Source: Roseateles_B sp041906185 (GTDB lineage: Bacteria; Pseudomonadota; Gammaproteobacteria; Burkholderiales; Burkholderiaceae_C). Taken from it: 64,000 nt of DNA. The number at the start of each line of letters is the position of its first letter. The stretch's first letter is position 1. This document shows, piece after piece, positions 37,793-47,600 of this stretch. The stretch is taken from contig JAYRJQ010000002.1 of assembly GCA_041906185.1 (NCBI GenBank), positions 124,001 to 188,000 on the forward strand. Direction: 5' to 3'. The translations under genes were made by a program, and so were the position numbers. Below the pieces are notes generated by a model. It was given only the letters and a program-made list of their open reading frames with translations. It searched no databases and was not told the DNA's origin.

Positions 37793-38674
37793 TCAGTCGT
37801 GGGGAGTGAGGTCGTATTCCGACTCGAGCAAGGCCCATGCCTCCTCGGCGGAGTCGACGAAATGGAAAAGTTGCTCGTCGCCCGGGCTGATCATGCCGGT
37901 CTCGATCAGCAGCTCGAAGTTGATCAGGCGTGACCAGAAGTCGCGCCCGAACATCAGGATGGGGCGGCGGCGGCACTTGCCGGTCTGGATGAGGGTCAGC
38001 GCCTCGAAGAGCTCGTCCAGCGTGCCGAAGCCGCCGGGGAAGCACACCAGCGCCACGGAGCGCATCAGGAAGTGCATCTTGCGCAGCGCGAAGTAGTGGA
38101 AGCGGAAGCACAGCTCCGGCGTGATGTAGGGATTGGGGTGCTGCTCGTGCGGCAGCACGATGTTCAGGCCGATGCTCTTGCCGCCGACCTCGTGCGCGCC
38201 GCGGTTGCCGGCTTCCATGATGCCGGGACCGCCGCCGGTCACGACGTAGATCGGGTTGCCGCGCGTCATGCTCTCGCGCGTGACGATGCTCGCGAAGCGG
38301 CGCGCCTCCTCGTAGTAGCGGCTCATCTGCAGCTGCATCTGCGCCTTGCGCAGCGTCGGCTCGTCGCCCAGGGCCTGTGCCTCGCTCAGGCGGACCTCGG
38401 CCGTGGCCTGGTCCGGGATGCGGGCGCTGCCGAACATCACGATCGTCGCCTTGATGCCCTGCTCCTGCTGCACCAGCTCGGGCTTGAGCAGCTCCAGCTG
38501 CATGCGCACCGGGCGCAGCTCGTCGCGGAGCATGAAGTCGTCGTCGGTGAACGCGAGGCGGTAGGCGCTGCCGGGGCCGTCGTAATCCGGCGCCGGGCGT
38601 TCCTGGACGAGGCGGGCCTCGTCCTTGGCCGAGGGGAAGTTGCGGGCGGTGAGTTTGTTCTTGTGCTTGCTCAT
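37793..38674 (-). CDS. LOG/TIGR00730-family Rossmann-fold protein
   Basis: A 293-residue protein with GGGPGIMEAGNRGA and PGGFGTLDELFEA, the two motifs of the LOG family (cytokinin riboside 5'-monophosphate phosphoribohydrolases and nucleotide 5'-monophosphate nucleosidases). In bacteria these release bases from nucleotides such as AMP or PpnN substrates; the actual substrate is not known here. ATG 38674 has GGGAGA upstream; the longer frame adds an unrelated leader. It precedes arginase by 19 bp. Confidence 0.88.
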   Translation of the reverse strand: MSKHKNKLTARNFPSAKDEARLVQERPAPDYDGPGSAYRLAFTDDDFMLRDELRPVRMQLELLKPELVQQEQGIKATIVMFGSARIPDQATAEVRLSEAQALGDEPTLRKAQMQLQMSRYYEEARRFASIVTRESMTRGNPIYVVTGGGPGIMEAGNRGAHEVGGKSIGLNIVLPHEQHPNPYITPELCFRFHYFALRKMHFLMRSVALVCFPGGFGTLDELFEALTLIQTGKCRRRPILMFGRDFWSRLINFELLIETGMISPGDEQLFHFVDSAEEAWALLESEYDLTPHD

Positions 38675-38778
38675 GCGGTCTCCCGTGGGGCGGCGCGGGC
38701 TGAACTGTAGTGCAGCCGGGTGGAAATTTTGTTTCCTGTATTGCCGCGATTGAATTGATTTGTTGTGTCGAAAAGGGG

Positions 38779-39528
38779 CTATGCCGTGCCGCAGCACGCG
38801 CATTCGGGGTCGCGCTGCAAGAGAATCTCGCTCCAGCGCATCTGGCGGGCGTCCAGCATCTGCAGGCGGCCGGCCAGGGAGCCGGGCATGCCGGCGAGCA
38901 GCTTCAGCGCCTCGGCGGCCTGCTGGCTGCCGATGATGCCCACCAGCGGCGCGAAGACACCCATCAGCGCGCAGCGCACCTCCTCGAACTGCGCATCCGG
39001 CGGGAACACGCAGGCATAGCAGGGGGTGTGCCCGGAGCGGCTGTCGTAGACGCTGATCTGCCCGTCAAAGCCGACCGCCGCGCCGGACACCAGCGGCTTG
39101 CGGTGCTTCACGCAGGCCGCGTTGACGGCATGGCGCGTGGCGAAGTTGTCGGAGCAGTCCAGCACGACGTCCGCGGCCTGCACCAGCGCGTCGAGCCGGG
39201 CGGCATCGGCCCGCTCCTGCAGCGTGCAGACGCGCAGCTCGGGGTTGATCGCCTTCAGCGTGAGGGCCGCCGATTCGACCTTGGGCTGGCCGATGCGGTC
39301 CTGCCGGTGCACGATCTGGCGCTGCAGGTTGGTGAGGTCCACGGTGTCGTGGTCCACCAGGGTGAGGGTGCCGACACCGGCCGTGGCCAGGTACAGAGCG
39401 ACCGGGGAGCCCAGGCCGCCGGCGCCGATCACCAGCGCGTGCCCGGCCAGGATCCGGGCCTGCCCCTCGACGCCGATCTCGTCGAGCAGGATGTGCCGCG
39501 AGTAGCGCAGCAGCTGTTCGTCATTCAT
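38779..39528 (-). CDS. HesA/MoeB/ThiF family adenylyltransferase
   Basis: E1-like enzyme that adenylates the C-terminal Gly of a ubiquitin-like sulfur carrier (MoaD or ThiS). The 249 residues include the ATP-binding GAGGLGSPVALYLA, DHDTVDLTNLQRQ, DCSDNFATRHAVN and two CxxC zinc pairs (CYAC and CACC). Length without a rhodanese domain matches the MoeB type. Its true partner (molybdopterin or thiamine) cannot be told here, as neither moaD nor thiS is in the window. It is 94 bp downstream of ctpA, with a terminator between. Confidence 0.9.
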   Translation of the reverse strand: MNDEQLLRYSRHILLDEIGVEGQARILAGHALVIGAGGLGSPVALYLATAGVGTLTLVDHDTVDLTNLQRQIVHRQDRIGQPKVESAALTLKAINPELRVCTLQERADAARLDALVQAADVVLDCSDNFATRHAVNAACVKHRKPLVSGAAVGFDGQISVYDSRSGHTPCYACVFPPDAQFEEVRCALMGVFAPLVGIIGSQQAAEALKLLAGMPGSLAGRLQMLDARQMRWSEILLQRDPECACCGTA

Positions 39529-39563
39529 GGAGCAAGCATAGCGCCCAGCTCCGGCCGCTTCCC

Positions 39564-39599
39564 AAAGAAAAAGACCCGCCGGCGGGGCCGGGCGGGTCT
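39564..39599 (-). terminator. intrinsic terminator of ctpA
   Basis: 9-bp stem (AGACCCGCC at 39572-39580 and GGCGGGTCT at 39591-39599) with a 10-nt loop, followed on the minus strand by TCTTTTTCTTT-like T-rich sequence. It lies just after the ctpA stop. Confidence 0.88.
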
Positions 39600-39622
39600 G
39601 GTGGCGCTGGGGGAGGGCGGGA

Positions 39623-41059
39623 TCAGTCGCCCGTCTTGGCCTCGGCCTTGCGCTCGGTGGCCGTCTTGGAGGCGATCACCGGCTTGCCCTTGAGCTGGTT
39701 GAGGGCCTGCTGCAGCGGGAAGTCCTCGGCCGAGCCGAACTCGGGCAGGGGCTTGATCGAGTCCTTGTTCTTGGCGTACTCGGCTTCCAGCTTGGCGCGG
39801 GCTTCCTCGCGGGCCTTGGCGCGGGCATCGTCCTTGTCCTCGGGGCCGTTCTGCAGATGCTTCTCCAGATCGGCCTCGCGGGTGCGCAGGGCGGCGAAGA
39901 CATTGCCCTCGGCGGTCTCGTCCAGCATGACGTCGGGCACGATGCCCTTGGCCTGGATGGAGCGGCCGCTCGGGGTGTAGTAGCGGGCGGTGGTGATCTT
40001 CAGCGCCGTTTCGGGGCTGAGCTGACGCACCGTCTGCACCGAGCCCTTGCCGAAGGTCTGGGCGCCCATGATGACCGCGCGCTTGTGGTCCTGCAGCGCG
40101 CCGGCCACGATCTCGCTGGCCGAGGCCGAGCCTTCGTTGACCAGCACCACCAGCGGGATGCTCTTGAGCGATTCCGGCAGCTTCTTCAGCGGGTCGGAGC
40201 CGCCGCGGCGCAGGTAGTACTCGGGATTGGCCTTGAAGCTGGCCTTGGACTCGGCGATCTGGCCGTTGGTCGAGACCACCTCGACGTCCTTGGGCAGGAA
40301 GGCCGAGGACACCGCCACGGCACCTTCCAGCAGGCCGCCCGGGTCATTGCGCAGGTCCAGCACCAGGCCCTTGAGCTTGGGGTCCTGCTTGTAGATCTCT
40401 TCGACCTTCTTGACGAAGTCGTCGACCGTGCGGTCCTGGAACTGGCTCAGGCGCACCCAGGCGTAGCCGGGCTCGACGACCTTGCCGCGCACGCTCACCA
40501 CCTTGATCTCCTCGCGGGTGATCGTCACGGGGAAGGAGCGGTTCTCCAGCTTGCGGAAGATGGTCAGCTGCACCTTGGTGGCGGGCTCGCCGCGCATGCG
40601 CTTCACGGCCTGGTCGAGGGTCAGGCCCTTGACCGCGGTGTCGTCGATGCGGGTGATGAGGTCGCCGCTCTTGAGGCCGGCGCGGAAGGCGGGCGAACCC
40701 TCGATCGGGGAGACGATCTTGACCAGGCCGTCTTCCATGCCGATCTCGATGCCCACGCCGACGAACTTGCCGGAGGTGCCTTCACGGAATTCCTTGAAGC
40801 TCTTCTTGTCGAAGAACTGCGAATGCGGGTCCAGGCCGGAGACCATGCCGGCGATGGCGTCGTTGATCAGCTTCTTCTCGTCGACGGGCTCGACGTAATC
40901 GGACTTGACCATGCCGAACACGGCGGCCAGCTGCTGCATCTCTTCCAGGGGCAGCGGCGAAAGGCTGCTCCTTGCGTTCGCCTGCAACTGCAGGGTGGTC
41001 AGTGCACCTGCCACGGCCCCGAGGGCCACCCATCCGGCGACTTTCAGTTTGGCACTCAT
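39623..41059 (-). CDS. ctpA: C-terminal processing peptidase (S41 family)
   Basis: Periplasmic tail-specific protease acting in envelope protein processing and peptidoglycan hydrolase turnover. The 478 residues start with an uncleaved or cleavable signal segment (about 5-29). A PDZ domain follows at about 95-175, then the S41 catalytic core with LDLRNDPGG. The nucleophile Ser is in EGSASASEI (309-317) and the general-base Lys338 in TFGKGS. The C-terminal Lys/Ala/Glu-rich helix is typical. Start ATG 41059. A -10-like TATACT lies about 80 bp upstream. Confidence 0.95.
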   Translation of the reverse strand: MSAKLKVAGWVALGAVAGALTTLQLQANARSSLSPLPLEEMQQLAAVFGMVKSDYVEPVDEKKLINDAIAGMVSGLDPHSQFFDKKSFKEFREGTSGKFVGVGIEIGMEDGLVKIVSPIEGSPAFRAGLKSGDLITRIDDTAVKGLTLDQAVKRMRGEPATKVQLTIFRKLENRSFPVTITREEIKVVSVRGKVVEPGYAWVRLSQFQDRTVDDFVKKVEEIYKQDPKLKGLVLDLRNDPGGLLEGAVAVSSAFLPKDVEVVSTNGQIAESKASFKANPEYYLRRGGSDPLKKLPESLKSIPLVVLVNEGSASASEIVAGALQDHKRAVIMGAQTFGKGSVQTVRQLSPETALKITTARYYTPSGRSIQAKGIVPDVMLDETAEGNVFAALRTREADLEKHLQNGPEDKDDARAKAREEARAKLEAEYAKNKDSIKPLPEFGSAEDFPLQQALNQLKGKPVIASKTATERKAEAKTGD

Positions 41060-41412
41060 GATGCGAGTGTTTCCTATCGGTGAGATCCAGTCAGTTCGCC
41101 GCGCCTTGCGGGCGCAGCGCCCCTGTGAGGGGACGTTTCAAGTATAGGTCCCGCCCTGCGTGCGACCGCAGGAAGAGCCCGCTCAGAAACGCCTGTTTCA
41201 GGGGTTTACGCCGCTTGCGACGTGGGCTGCGCGCGACGCCGCCGCACCGGGGAGCCCTTGCGGGCCGCCGGACTGCCGGATTCCCAGCAGCCATGGGGCT
41301 TTGCGCGCGCCGCCCACGACCTGCACGGCGGCTTGGAACCCATGGTGCGCCCGTTGCGGGCGCTGTGCGGAAAGTCAGGGGCGGGCGAGCGTTGAAAACC
41401 GCACGCGCCGGG
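41060..41412. other. 353-bp noncoding stretch between ctpA and the RraB-like/LRR gene
   Basis: No convincing gene. The ctpA-proximal part has the -10-like TATACT (minus strand, 41146-41141). There is a short repeat GAAAC-GCCT-GTTTC near 41186-41199, and a perfect 7-bp GC hairpin GCGCCCG-TTG-CGGGCGC at 41347-41363 without a T-run. The GC-rich remainder shows nothing I can name. Confidence 0.5.
41141..41146 (-). promoter_or_regulatory. -10-like TATACT of ctpA
   Basis: TATACT on the minus strand, in a locally AT-richer patch, about 82 bp upstream of the ctpA ATG. No good -35 can be assigned. Confidence 0.4.
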
Positions 41413-42801
41413 CTAGCTCACCACGGTCCGGTGATGCCCATCGGGCAGCGCGGGCAGGCGCCAGTAGGGCGCGTCGAAAGTCACCTGGAGCGAGGGGCAT
41501 TGGTCCTCGGGCCTCAGCATCAGGCTGCGGACGCGCCGGCCGTGCCGCTCCAGCAGGTCCCGCAGCGTCTCCTGCGCCGGCAGCGCAAAGCCGGGCTGGG
41601 TGTAGAGCACCAGCTCCGCGGCCCCGGCGTGTCGGCCCAGCGCCTCGAGGTCCACCCGCTCGGCCGGCAGCAGCAGCGTGGCGGCCTGCAGTTGCGGCCA
41701 GTGCGCGGCGATCCCGAAGCTGTCCATCGATCCGGCGGTGCCGTCGATGAACACCCAACGCAGCCCGCTCAGGCCTGCCAGGGGTCGGAGGTCCGCCAGC
41801 TTCGGCGCGCGGTAGACCTCCAGCACCTCGAGGGAGGGTAGCGCGGCCAGGGCTGACACCTCGGCGAGGCTGCGGCAATTCACCAGGCGAAGCTGGCGCA
41901 GCGACGTGCAGGCCTCCAGGCCCTGGAGGCTGGCCAGCGGTGCGCCGTGCAGAGCGAGAGCCTCGAGCCCCTGCCATCCCGGCAGCGCGGCGAGGGTCTT
42001 CAGCTTGCGCGGCCGCCGCAGCAGGACGTCCCGCAGCGACGGGTTGTCCAGCGCCTGCGGCTTGAGCGTCTCGGCGTCGAGGCAGCTGAACCGCTTCAGA
42101 CGAGGCAGCTGCCGGTAGTCGCCATGCGTCTCGCGGGCGCTCGGCAGGTAGATCTGCTCCAGCGCGTGCAGCACGCCGATGTCGGTGAGCGGCAGCGCGT
42201 CCGAGGGGCTCATCAGGCCGCGAATCTTGTGGGCGTGGCGCTGCAGGACGCTCAGTGAACCGATCCCGGCCCCCGGGGTCAGCCAGTGCACGTCGTGCTC
42301 GGCGAGTGCGGCCTCGGACGCCGCGTTCCATCGGTACAGCGTCAGCTGCAGCGCACCGTCGGCCGGACGCACCTGCAGGCAGAAGTCGTCGTTGTGGGCG
42401 AGAAAGTCCGGTGCTTGCCAGTGCCAGCCCTTGAACTCGGCATCGTGCCGTTCGCCCTCGCGGATCATGTCGTGCGTCCAGGCGAGCAGGTCCGGCTCGC
42501 GCATGGGCAGCGGAGGTGTCGTGCCCGAGACGATCCAGCCGGCCTGATCGAGCCAGGTCGCGTTCCACGCCAGGAAGCGGTTCGGATCCGCTTGCGCCTT
42601 GGCGTCGAGACCCTGGTCTCGCAAGGCCGCGGCGAGCTGCCCGGCCAGCCTGGCGTCATTGACGGCAAAGAAGAAGCGCACGGCCTTCTCGTCCCCCGCC
42701 TGGACGCCGTGCGCATGCACGATGCCCAGTTGGCGCGGCAACGAGGCGATGGCCCGCGCCGTGCTGCGCGCCAGGCGTTCCTCGGTCAGAAAGGCGGTCA
42801 T
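41413..42801 (-). CDS. RraB-like domain plus leucine-rich-repeat protein
   Basis: A 462-residue cytosolic protein. Residues about 30-128 resemble RraB, the RNase E inhibitor fold: VRFFFAVNDARLAGQLAAAL, then DMIREGERHDAEFKGWHW near 111-128, like the RraB C-terminal helix ending in DGWG. A middle region (about 138-205) is unassigned. From about 210 to 440 there are irregular leucine-rich repeats (LPRLKRFSCLDAETL, LEALALHGAPLASLQGL, SLRQLRLVNCRSL and more). This combination is not one I know. It may be an immunity, regulatory or protein-binding factor. The downstream-encoded small membrane protein starts 30 bp from it in the same strand order. Confidence 0.65.
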   Translation of the reverse strand: MTAFLTEERLARSTARAIASLPRQLGIVHAHGVQAGDEKAVRFFFAVNDARLAGQLAAALRDQGLDAKAQADPNRFLAWNATWLDQAGWIVSGTTPPLPMREPDLLAWTHDMIREGERHDAEFKGWHWQAPDFLAHNDDFCLQVRPADGALQLTLYRWNAASEAALAEHDVHWLTPGAGIGSLSVLQRHAHKIRGLMSPSDALPLTDIGVLHALEQIYLPSARETHGDYRQLPRLKRFSCLDAETLKPQALDNPSLRDVLLRRPRKLKTLAALPGWQGLEALALHGAPLASLQGLEACTSLRQLRLVNCRSLAEVSALAALPSLEVLEVYRAPKLADLRPLAGLSGLRWVFIDGTAGSMDSFGIAAHWPQLQAATLLLPAERVDLEALGRHAGAAELVLYTQPGFALPAQETLRDLLERHGRRVRSLMLRPEDQCPSLQVTFDAPYWRLPALPDGHHRTVVS

Positions 42802-42831
42802 GACGTTCCGGCGCGAACAGCGTCGAGGGGC

Positions 42832-43242
42832 TCAGCGCCCGCCCCCCCAGCGCGTGTCGTACTTGAAGCGTCCATGGAGCTTGTGCGTCGCTTCCAGACC
42901 CCGGGCCGCCAGCAGGACGACGAACGTGGACAGCAGCACATTGCCGCCGCCGAAGCCGACGTCGTCCCCCAGGCGGTTCATGGCGGCCGAGATGAAGCCC
43001 ATGCAGGCATAGACCATCACGACGACGGCAGCTGTGCGGCTCCATCGGGTGCGGATGAAGTGGGCGCAGAGTGCGTTGACGACGGCATCGAGCAGGATCA
43101 TCGGCCACAGCAGCAGCCCGACGACCGCCTGGAGGGCCGCCACGACGAAGAAGGTGCGGGCACACGCCCGCGCCGCCTGTTCCGCGGCCTCGCGGGTATT
43201 GATCGGGGACAGCAGGCCGCCCCCTTTTGACTCTCCGACCAT
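42832..43242 (-). CDS. small multi-pass membrane protein
   Basis: A 136-residue protein with three or four transmembrane segments (about 29-52, 70-88, 100-113) and a polar C terminus KLHGRFKYDTRWGG. ATG 43242 has AGAGGA upstream at good spacing, and the longer open frame adds an Arg/Ala leader that I reject. Function unknown. It lies 30 bp before the RraB-like/LRR gene on the same strand, suggesting a two-gene unit. Confidence 0.65.
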   Translation of the reverse strand: MVGESKGGGLLSPINTREAAEQAARACARTFFVVAALQAVVGLLLWPMILLDAVVNALCAHFIRTRWSRTAAVVVMVYACMGFISAAMNRLGDDVGFGGGNVLLSTFVVLLAARGLEATHKLHGRFKYDTRWGGGR

Positions 43243-43520
43243 TCGGTCCTCTCCCGTTCTTGCAAAGGACGCGTTGTACGCGAGCGCGGCGGCGGCATCA
43301 TCCGGGAAACCGAGGGCCGGCGGGCCTGCAAAGAGGCGGCTCGCGCAGGCGCTGCCCGTTCGCAGGCGGTGTGCGAGACCGGACGAGCCCACGTCGTCGG
43401 CACGTTCGCTGAGGCCGACCAGGGCCGACCCGGGCGGGCAGGGACTGGGACTGAGGCTGGGGCACCGAGAGGCTGAGCCGGCTGGGCGCGAGCGGTAGGG
43501 CGCCGGGGGCGCGCAGATGC

Positions 43521-43595
43521 TGGTCCCTCCGACAGGAATCGAACCTGTATCTGCCGCTTAGGAGGCGGCCGTTCTATCCATTGAACTACGGAGAG
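43521..43595 (-). tRNA. tRNA-Arg (anticodon CCT)
   Basis: Full cloverleaf on the minus strand, 75 nt with encoded CCA. Acceptor CTCTCCG / CGGAGGG (one G-U), D arm with GTTC..AGAAC, anticodon stem GCCGC/GCGGC with loop CTCCTAA (anticodon at 43562-43560), and T arm ACAGG-TTCGATT-CCTGT. It reads AGG codons. No integrase or att-like duplication is seen next to it. Confidence 0.95.
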
Positions 43596-43679
43596 CACCG
43601 GCCGAAAGGGCGTGCTGCCCTTCCGGCGGCGCGGATTGTCTCACGACTTGCGCGCCGGCTCTCTCGTGCGCGGAGGGGC

Positions 43680-44525
43680 TCAGCGCTGGCGGCGGCGGTA
43701 CAGCGCGGTGCCGGCGATGGCCGCCAGCAGCAGGCCCAGGGTGCCCGGTTCCGGCACGTCGCGGCGGGGGCCGATCGGGTCGCGCACGTACAGGTCGATG
43801 TGCGACAGCGCGCCGGCATTGCCACCACCGTTGATCAGCGTCTTGGACATGTCCCAGCTGCCGCCGAAGTTGTAGATGGTGCTGGAGGACACCGGCAGGC
43901 CCAGGCCGGCCGCGGTGAAGTCATAGGCGGCGAAGGTGCTGCCGGACATGAAGGACACCGCGAACTGGTCGAACAGGTTGCTGCCGAAGATCGGCTCCAG
44001 CAGGCTCACCACATTGCTCGGAGGCAGGAAGGACCAGGTGCCGCCATTGCCGGCGCTGTTCATCGTGGCGTTGAACCAGTTGTTGCCGATGATGGCCTGG
44101 CCGTTGATCAGCGCGGCCTTGAAGCCGTTGCCGGCACCCGGCGTCCAGCTGCCGAGGTAGATCCAGCCCGGATCCTTCTTGCCGTCGCCATTCAGGTCGG
44201 TGGCGGTGTACTGGCCGGAGAAGATGCCGTCCGGGAACAGCGCCGTGCCGTGGCCGAGTCCGCCCTGACCGGCGCCATTGAACAGGCCGTCCCCGTAGTA
44301 GCCGAGGTTGCTGCCACCGCTCGTGCCCGGCAGCGGGATGGCCGAGCCGGCAAAGGCGCCGACGCAGGCCGAAGCACCGACCGAGGTCGACTGCGCGGAC
44401 CCGGGAACACCCGCCACGGACAGCGAGGTGATCTTCACGTCGGCGTTGTCGCAGGGCGCGGCCTGGGCGGAGGCGGTGCCCAGGGCGAGGAGGGCGGTGA
44501 GAGCCAGGGTTCGGAAGGCGATCAT
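43680..44525 (-). CDS. PEP-CTERM sorting domain protein
   Basis: A 281-residue secreted protein: signal peptide to about residue 22 (SAQA), then a Gly/Asn/Ser-rich domain without a family I recognise. The C-terminal sorting signal is VPEPGTLGLLLAAIAG followed by a basic tail YRRRQR. The VPEP motif, hydrophobic helix and Arg cluster are the PEP-CTERM signal processed by exosortase; no exosortase gene is in this window. It has a strong promoter (TTGACA, 17 bp, TGTAGA). It is followed by tRNA-Arg. Confidence 0.92.
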   Translation of the reverse strand: MIAFRTLALTALLALGTASAQAAPCDNADVKITSLSVAGVPGSAQSTSVGASACVGAFAGSAIPLPGTSGGSNLGYYGDGLFNGAGQGGLGHGTALFPDGIFSGQYTATDLNGDGKKDPGWIYLGSWTPGAGNGFKAALINGQAIIGNNWFNATMNSAGNGGTWSFLPPSNVVSLLEPIFGSNLFDQFAVSFMSGSTFAAYDFTAAGLGLPVSSSTIYNFGGSWDMSKTLINGGGNAGALSHIDLYVRDPIGPRRDVPEPGTLGLLLAAIAGTALYRRRQR

Positions 44526-44544
44526 GCTACTTCCTTGTGGATCG

Positions 44545-44573
44545 TCTACAAGCTAGGGATTGCAAGCTGTCAA
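44545..44573 (-). promoter_or_regulatory. sigma-70 promoter of the PEP-CTERM gene
   Basis: Minus strand: perfect -35 TTGACA (44573-44568), 17-bp spacer, -10-like TGTAGA (44550-44545), about 20 bp before the ATG at 44525. Confidence 0.75.
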
Positions 44574-44615
44574 CTTTTGCAGGTCCGATTGGCTCAGATC
44601 CGCTTACGACTGTCA

Positions 44616-44631
44616 CCCCGCGCCTGCGGGG
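44616..44631 (-). terminator. short GC hairpin after tamB
   Basis: CCCCGC / GCGGGG arms with a 4-nt loop (AGGC), 4 bp past the tamB stop. No T-run follows, so termination here is uncertain. Confidence 0.3.
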
Positions 44632-44635
44632 AGGC

Positions 44636-47600
44636 TCATTGCCAGCGCCACTGCCAGATCAGGTCCAGCGCGCTGTCCTCTCCGCTCTGGGCGCGCAGGG
44701 TGAAGCGCTGCGCGATGCGGTAGATGAGCTGCCAGTTGCCGGTCGTGGCGTTCAGGCCACGTTCGTAGCCGACGTAGACGCGCTTGGACAGCTGCTTGCC
44801 CACGCGCACGATGGCGCCGCGGGCGTCGTCCTGTGCGCCTTGCGACACGGACAGCTCGTCCAGCCCCAGGTTCTTCATCAGCTTGCCCGAGGTGGACTCG
44901 CCCTCGCCACTGAGCAGGGCCAGGGCGGCGCGCTGCAGCAGGGCGGTGTCGGCGCGGCCGAGCTCGTCGGGGCCACGGCCGAGCAGCAGCCAGGAGAGCT
45001 TGTCCGTCTCGGGCAGCTCGGGCTCGGAGAAGAGCTTGATGCGCGGGTTCAGCGCCGTGCCGCCGACGGTCACTCCCACGCGCACATCGGTGTTCGGGCG
45101 CACGGCCAGGACGTCGAGGCGGGGGTTGTCGAGCACGCCGGTGAAGAGGATCTCGCCCTTCTCGACGGTCAGCTTCTGGCCGTAGGCATCGTAGGTGCCG
45201 CCGTCGGTGCGCACGGTGCCCACGAGGCTCGGCTTGCCGTCCTTGTGCTGCAGCTTGAGCTGGCCCTGCAGGCGCGTGTCGAGACCGCGGCCGCGCAGCT
45301 TCATCTGCTCGCCGAGGTCCAGGTCCAGTTGCACGGCGACCTTCATCGGCGGGGCGTCGCGCTTCACGGCCTGCTGGGCCGTCACCGGGCGGCGCACGAC
45401 CACGTCCTCGTCCAGCGTGGGCGCATCGCCCTTGCTGAAGTCGAACAGGCCCTCGTCGATGCGGAAGGCGCCCTGCACGTCCACGCTGCCGGGCGCGAGA
45501 TGCACCTGGCCCTGGCCGCTGGTGATGATGCGACGGTCCAGGCGGGTGAGCAGGCCGAACTTCTCGGCCTGCAGGTCCAGGCGCAGGTCCGGCTGGGCGC
45601 CGAGGCGGGCCTCGCCACTCAGGCGCAGCTCGCCGTCGGCCGCGCGGGCGCTGAACTGCTGCAACCGCGCCCGTGTGCCCTCGAGGGCCAGCAGGAAGCG
45701 CGTGTCCCGCACGTCCACGCCCATCAGCGGATTGCGCAGGGCCAGGCCCTCGCCCTGGGCCTGCCCGCGCAGCTGCGGGTCCCGCAGGGTGCCGCCCAAC
45801 ATGAAGCCGGCGGTCATGGCGCCGCTCACGCGCCAGCCGGCCGGGATCCAGCCGCCCCAGGTGGCGAGGTTGGCGACATTGGCCTGCACCGTGCCTTCCA
45901 GCGGCGCATCCATGGGCGGCGTGAGCGCGCGCGGGTCCGTGCGGACGACCACGATGCCGCCGAAGCCGCCGAGGTTGCTCCCCGCCAGCGCCTGCGTCAG
46001 CGACCACACGCCCTGGCGCGCCTGCAGCCGCAGGCCGAAGTCGCTCAGGCCGAGGCGCTGCACGCCGCGGTCTTCCGTGACGCTGAGGTCGCCGCTGAGG
46101 CGCTGCAGCTCGAAGGCGAGGTCGGTGCCCTGGCGCGTGTCCAGGTGCAGGTGGCCGTCGACCCGCAGGTCCCCGCCCCAGCCGAAGTCGGGCTGGGCCT
46201 TGGCCAGCAGCGGCGCCAGCGCCAGCGGCTCCAGCAGGGCATCGAGCTGCACGGTGGGCAGGGCGCCGCTATGTTGGGCCGCCTGGTAGCGCGCCTGGCT
46301 CCAGCGGATGCGGGCCTGGCCGCCGGCGATGCTGGCGCGCCCCTCCTGCAGCTCGGCGCTGAGCAGGTCGGCGCCGGGGCTCAGGGTGACGCGGGCCTGC
46401 ACGGGTTCGACCTGCAGCCACGGGTCGTTGCTCGTCGCCGGCTGCGGGCGCAGGCGGGCCTGCTGCAGGCTCAGGCGCCAGTCGAGCGTGTCCGGCGAGC
46501 CGGAGAGGCCGAAGGGCAGGGCATTGAGCTGGCCGTCCAGCGCCAGCTGCAGGGCGGCGCCGGGCAGCGGCGGATCGCCTGCAGAGGTGGGCAGCGGCCG
46601 GGCCTGACCCTGCAGCTGCAGCTGGTGCCGCGGCCAGGTGCCGGCCAGCTTGGCGAGCAGGCCCTCGACCTGCACGCTGCGCTGCGCCTGCGTCAGGACG
46701 AGCGGGCCGGCGTCGAGCGTGACCCCCAGCGTCTCGGCCGCGTCCGTGCCGAGCTGCCAGCTCAGCCGGCCCTGCTGCAGCTTCGCCTGCCGGCCGGGCT
46801 GGCGCACCACCAGCTGCTGCAGGGCGAGCTGACCCTGCGTGGACCAGCTCCAGCGCGAGCCCGCCCGGGCCTTGGGCGCGGCAGGCAAGACCTGGCCCCG
46901 CACCGTGGCATCGCCCTGCAGGCCGCCGTCGAGGGCCAGCCCCGGCGCGAGGGCCTCCAGCAGCGGCGTCAGGGCCGCCAGGCGCGGCCACTGGACTTTG
47001 AGGCGGGCCTCCGGGCGCAGGGCTTCGAGGCCCTGGACCTCGCCCTGCAGCTGGTTGCGTTCCTGTTCGAGGTTCAGGACCAGGCGGGCCGGCTGCGCGT
47101 CCCGCAGGTACTGCAGCTGGCCCTGCAGCGGCTGGCCGGCCCACTGGCTCGGCAGCAGGCGCAGGCTGGCCTCGCCCTGGGGCCACAGGCTGCCGGCGCC
47201 GCGGTGCAGCTGCGCGGAGAGCTGCAGATTGAGACTGTGCGGCGCGCCGCTGCCGGCGGCCGGCTTCCACAGCAGGCCGGGGTCGAGCGCCTGGCTCTGG
47301 GCCTGCAGGCGCGCCTGCCAGTCGCCCTGCTCCTGGCGGATCCACTCGCCCTGCACGCTGGCGGAGGCCTTGCCGGCGCTGAGCTCGGCTCGGTGCACGC
47401 GCACGCCCTGCTCACCGAGCTGGGCCTTGATCTGCAACTGGGGCGTCGCCACGGCCGGGTGGCCGGAGGAGGCGAGGCGGGTGCTGAGCTGGCCGTCCAG
47501 ATCCAGCCAGGCGGGCGGCGCGGCCGGCGCCGGCCTCTGGCCCGGCTTGGCGGGGGGCTTGAGATCCGGTGCTGGCGCCGGGGCGGCATCGCGGCGCAGG

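Noticed and set aside
41091..41294. 67-codon minus-strand open frame upstream of ctpA
   Set aside because: Arg/Pro/Ala-rich translation without a Shine-Dalgarno or family signal, and it overlaps the probable ctpA promoter.
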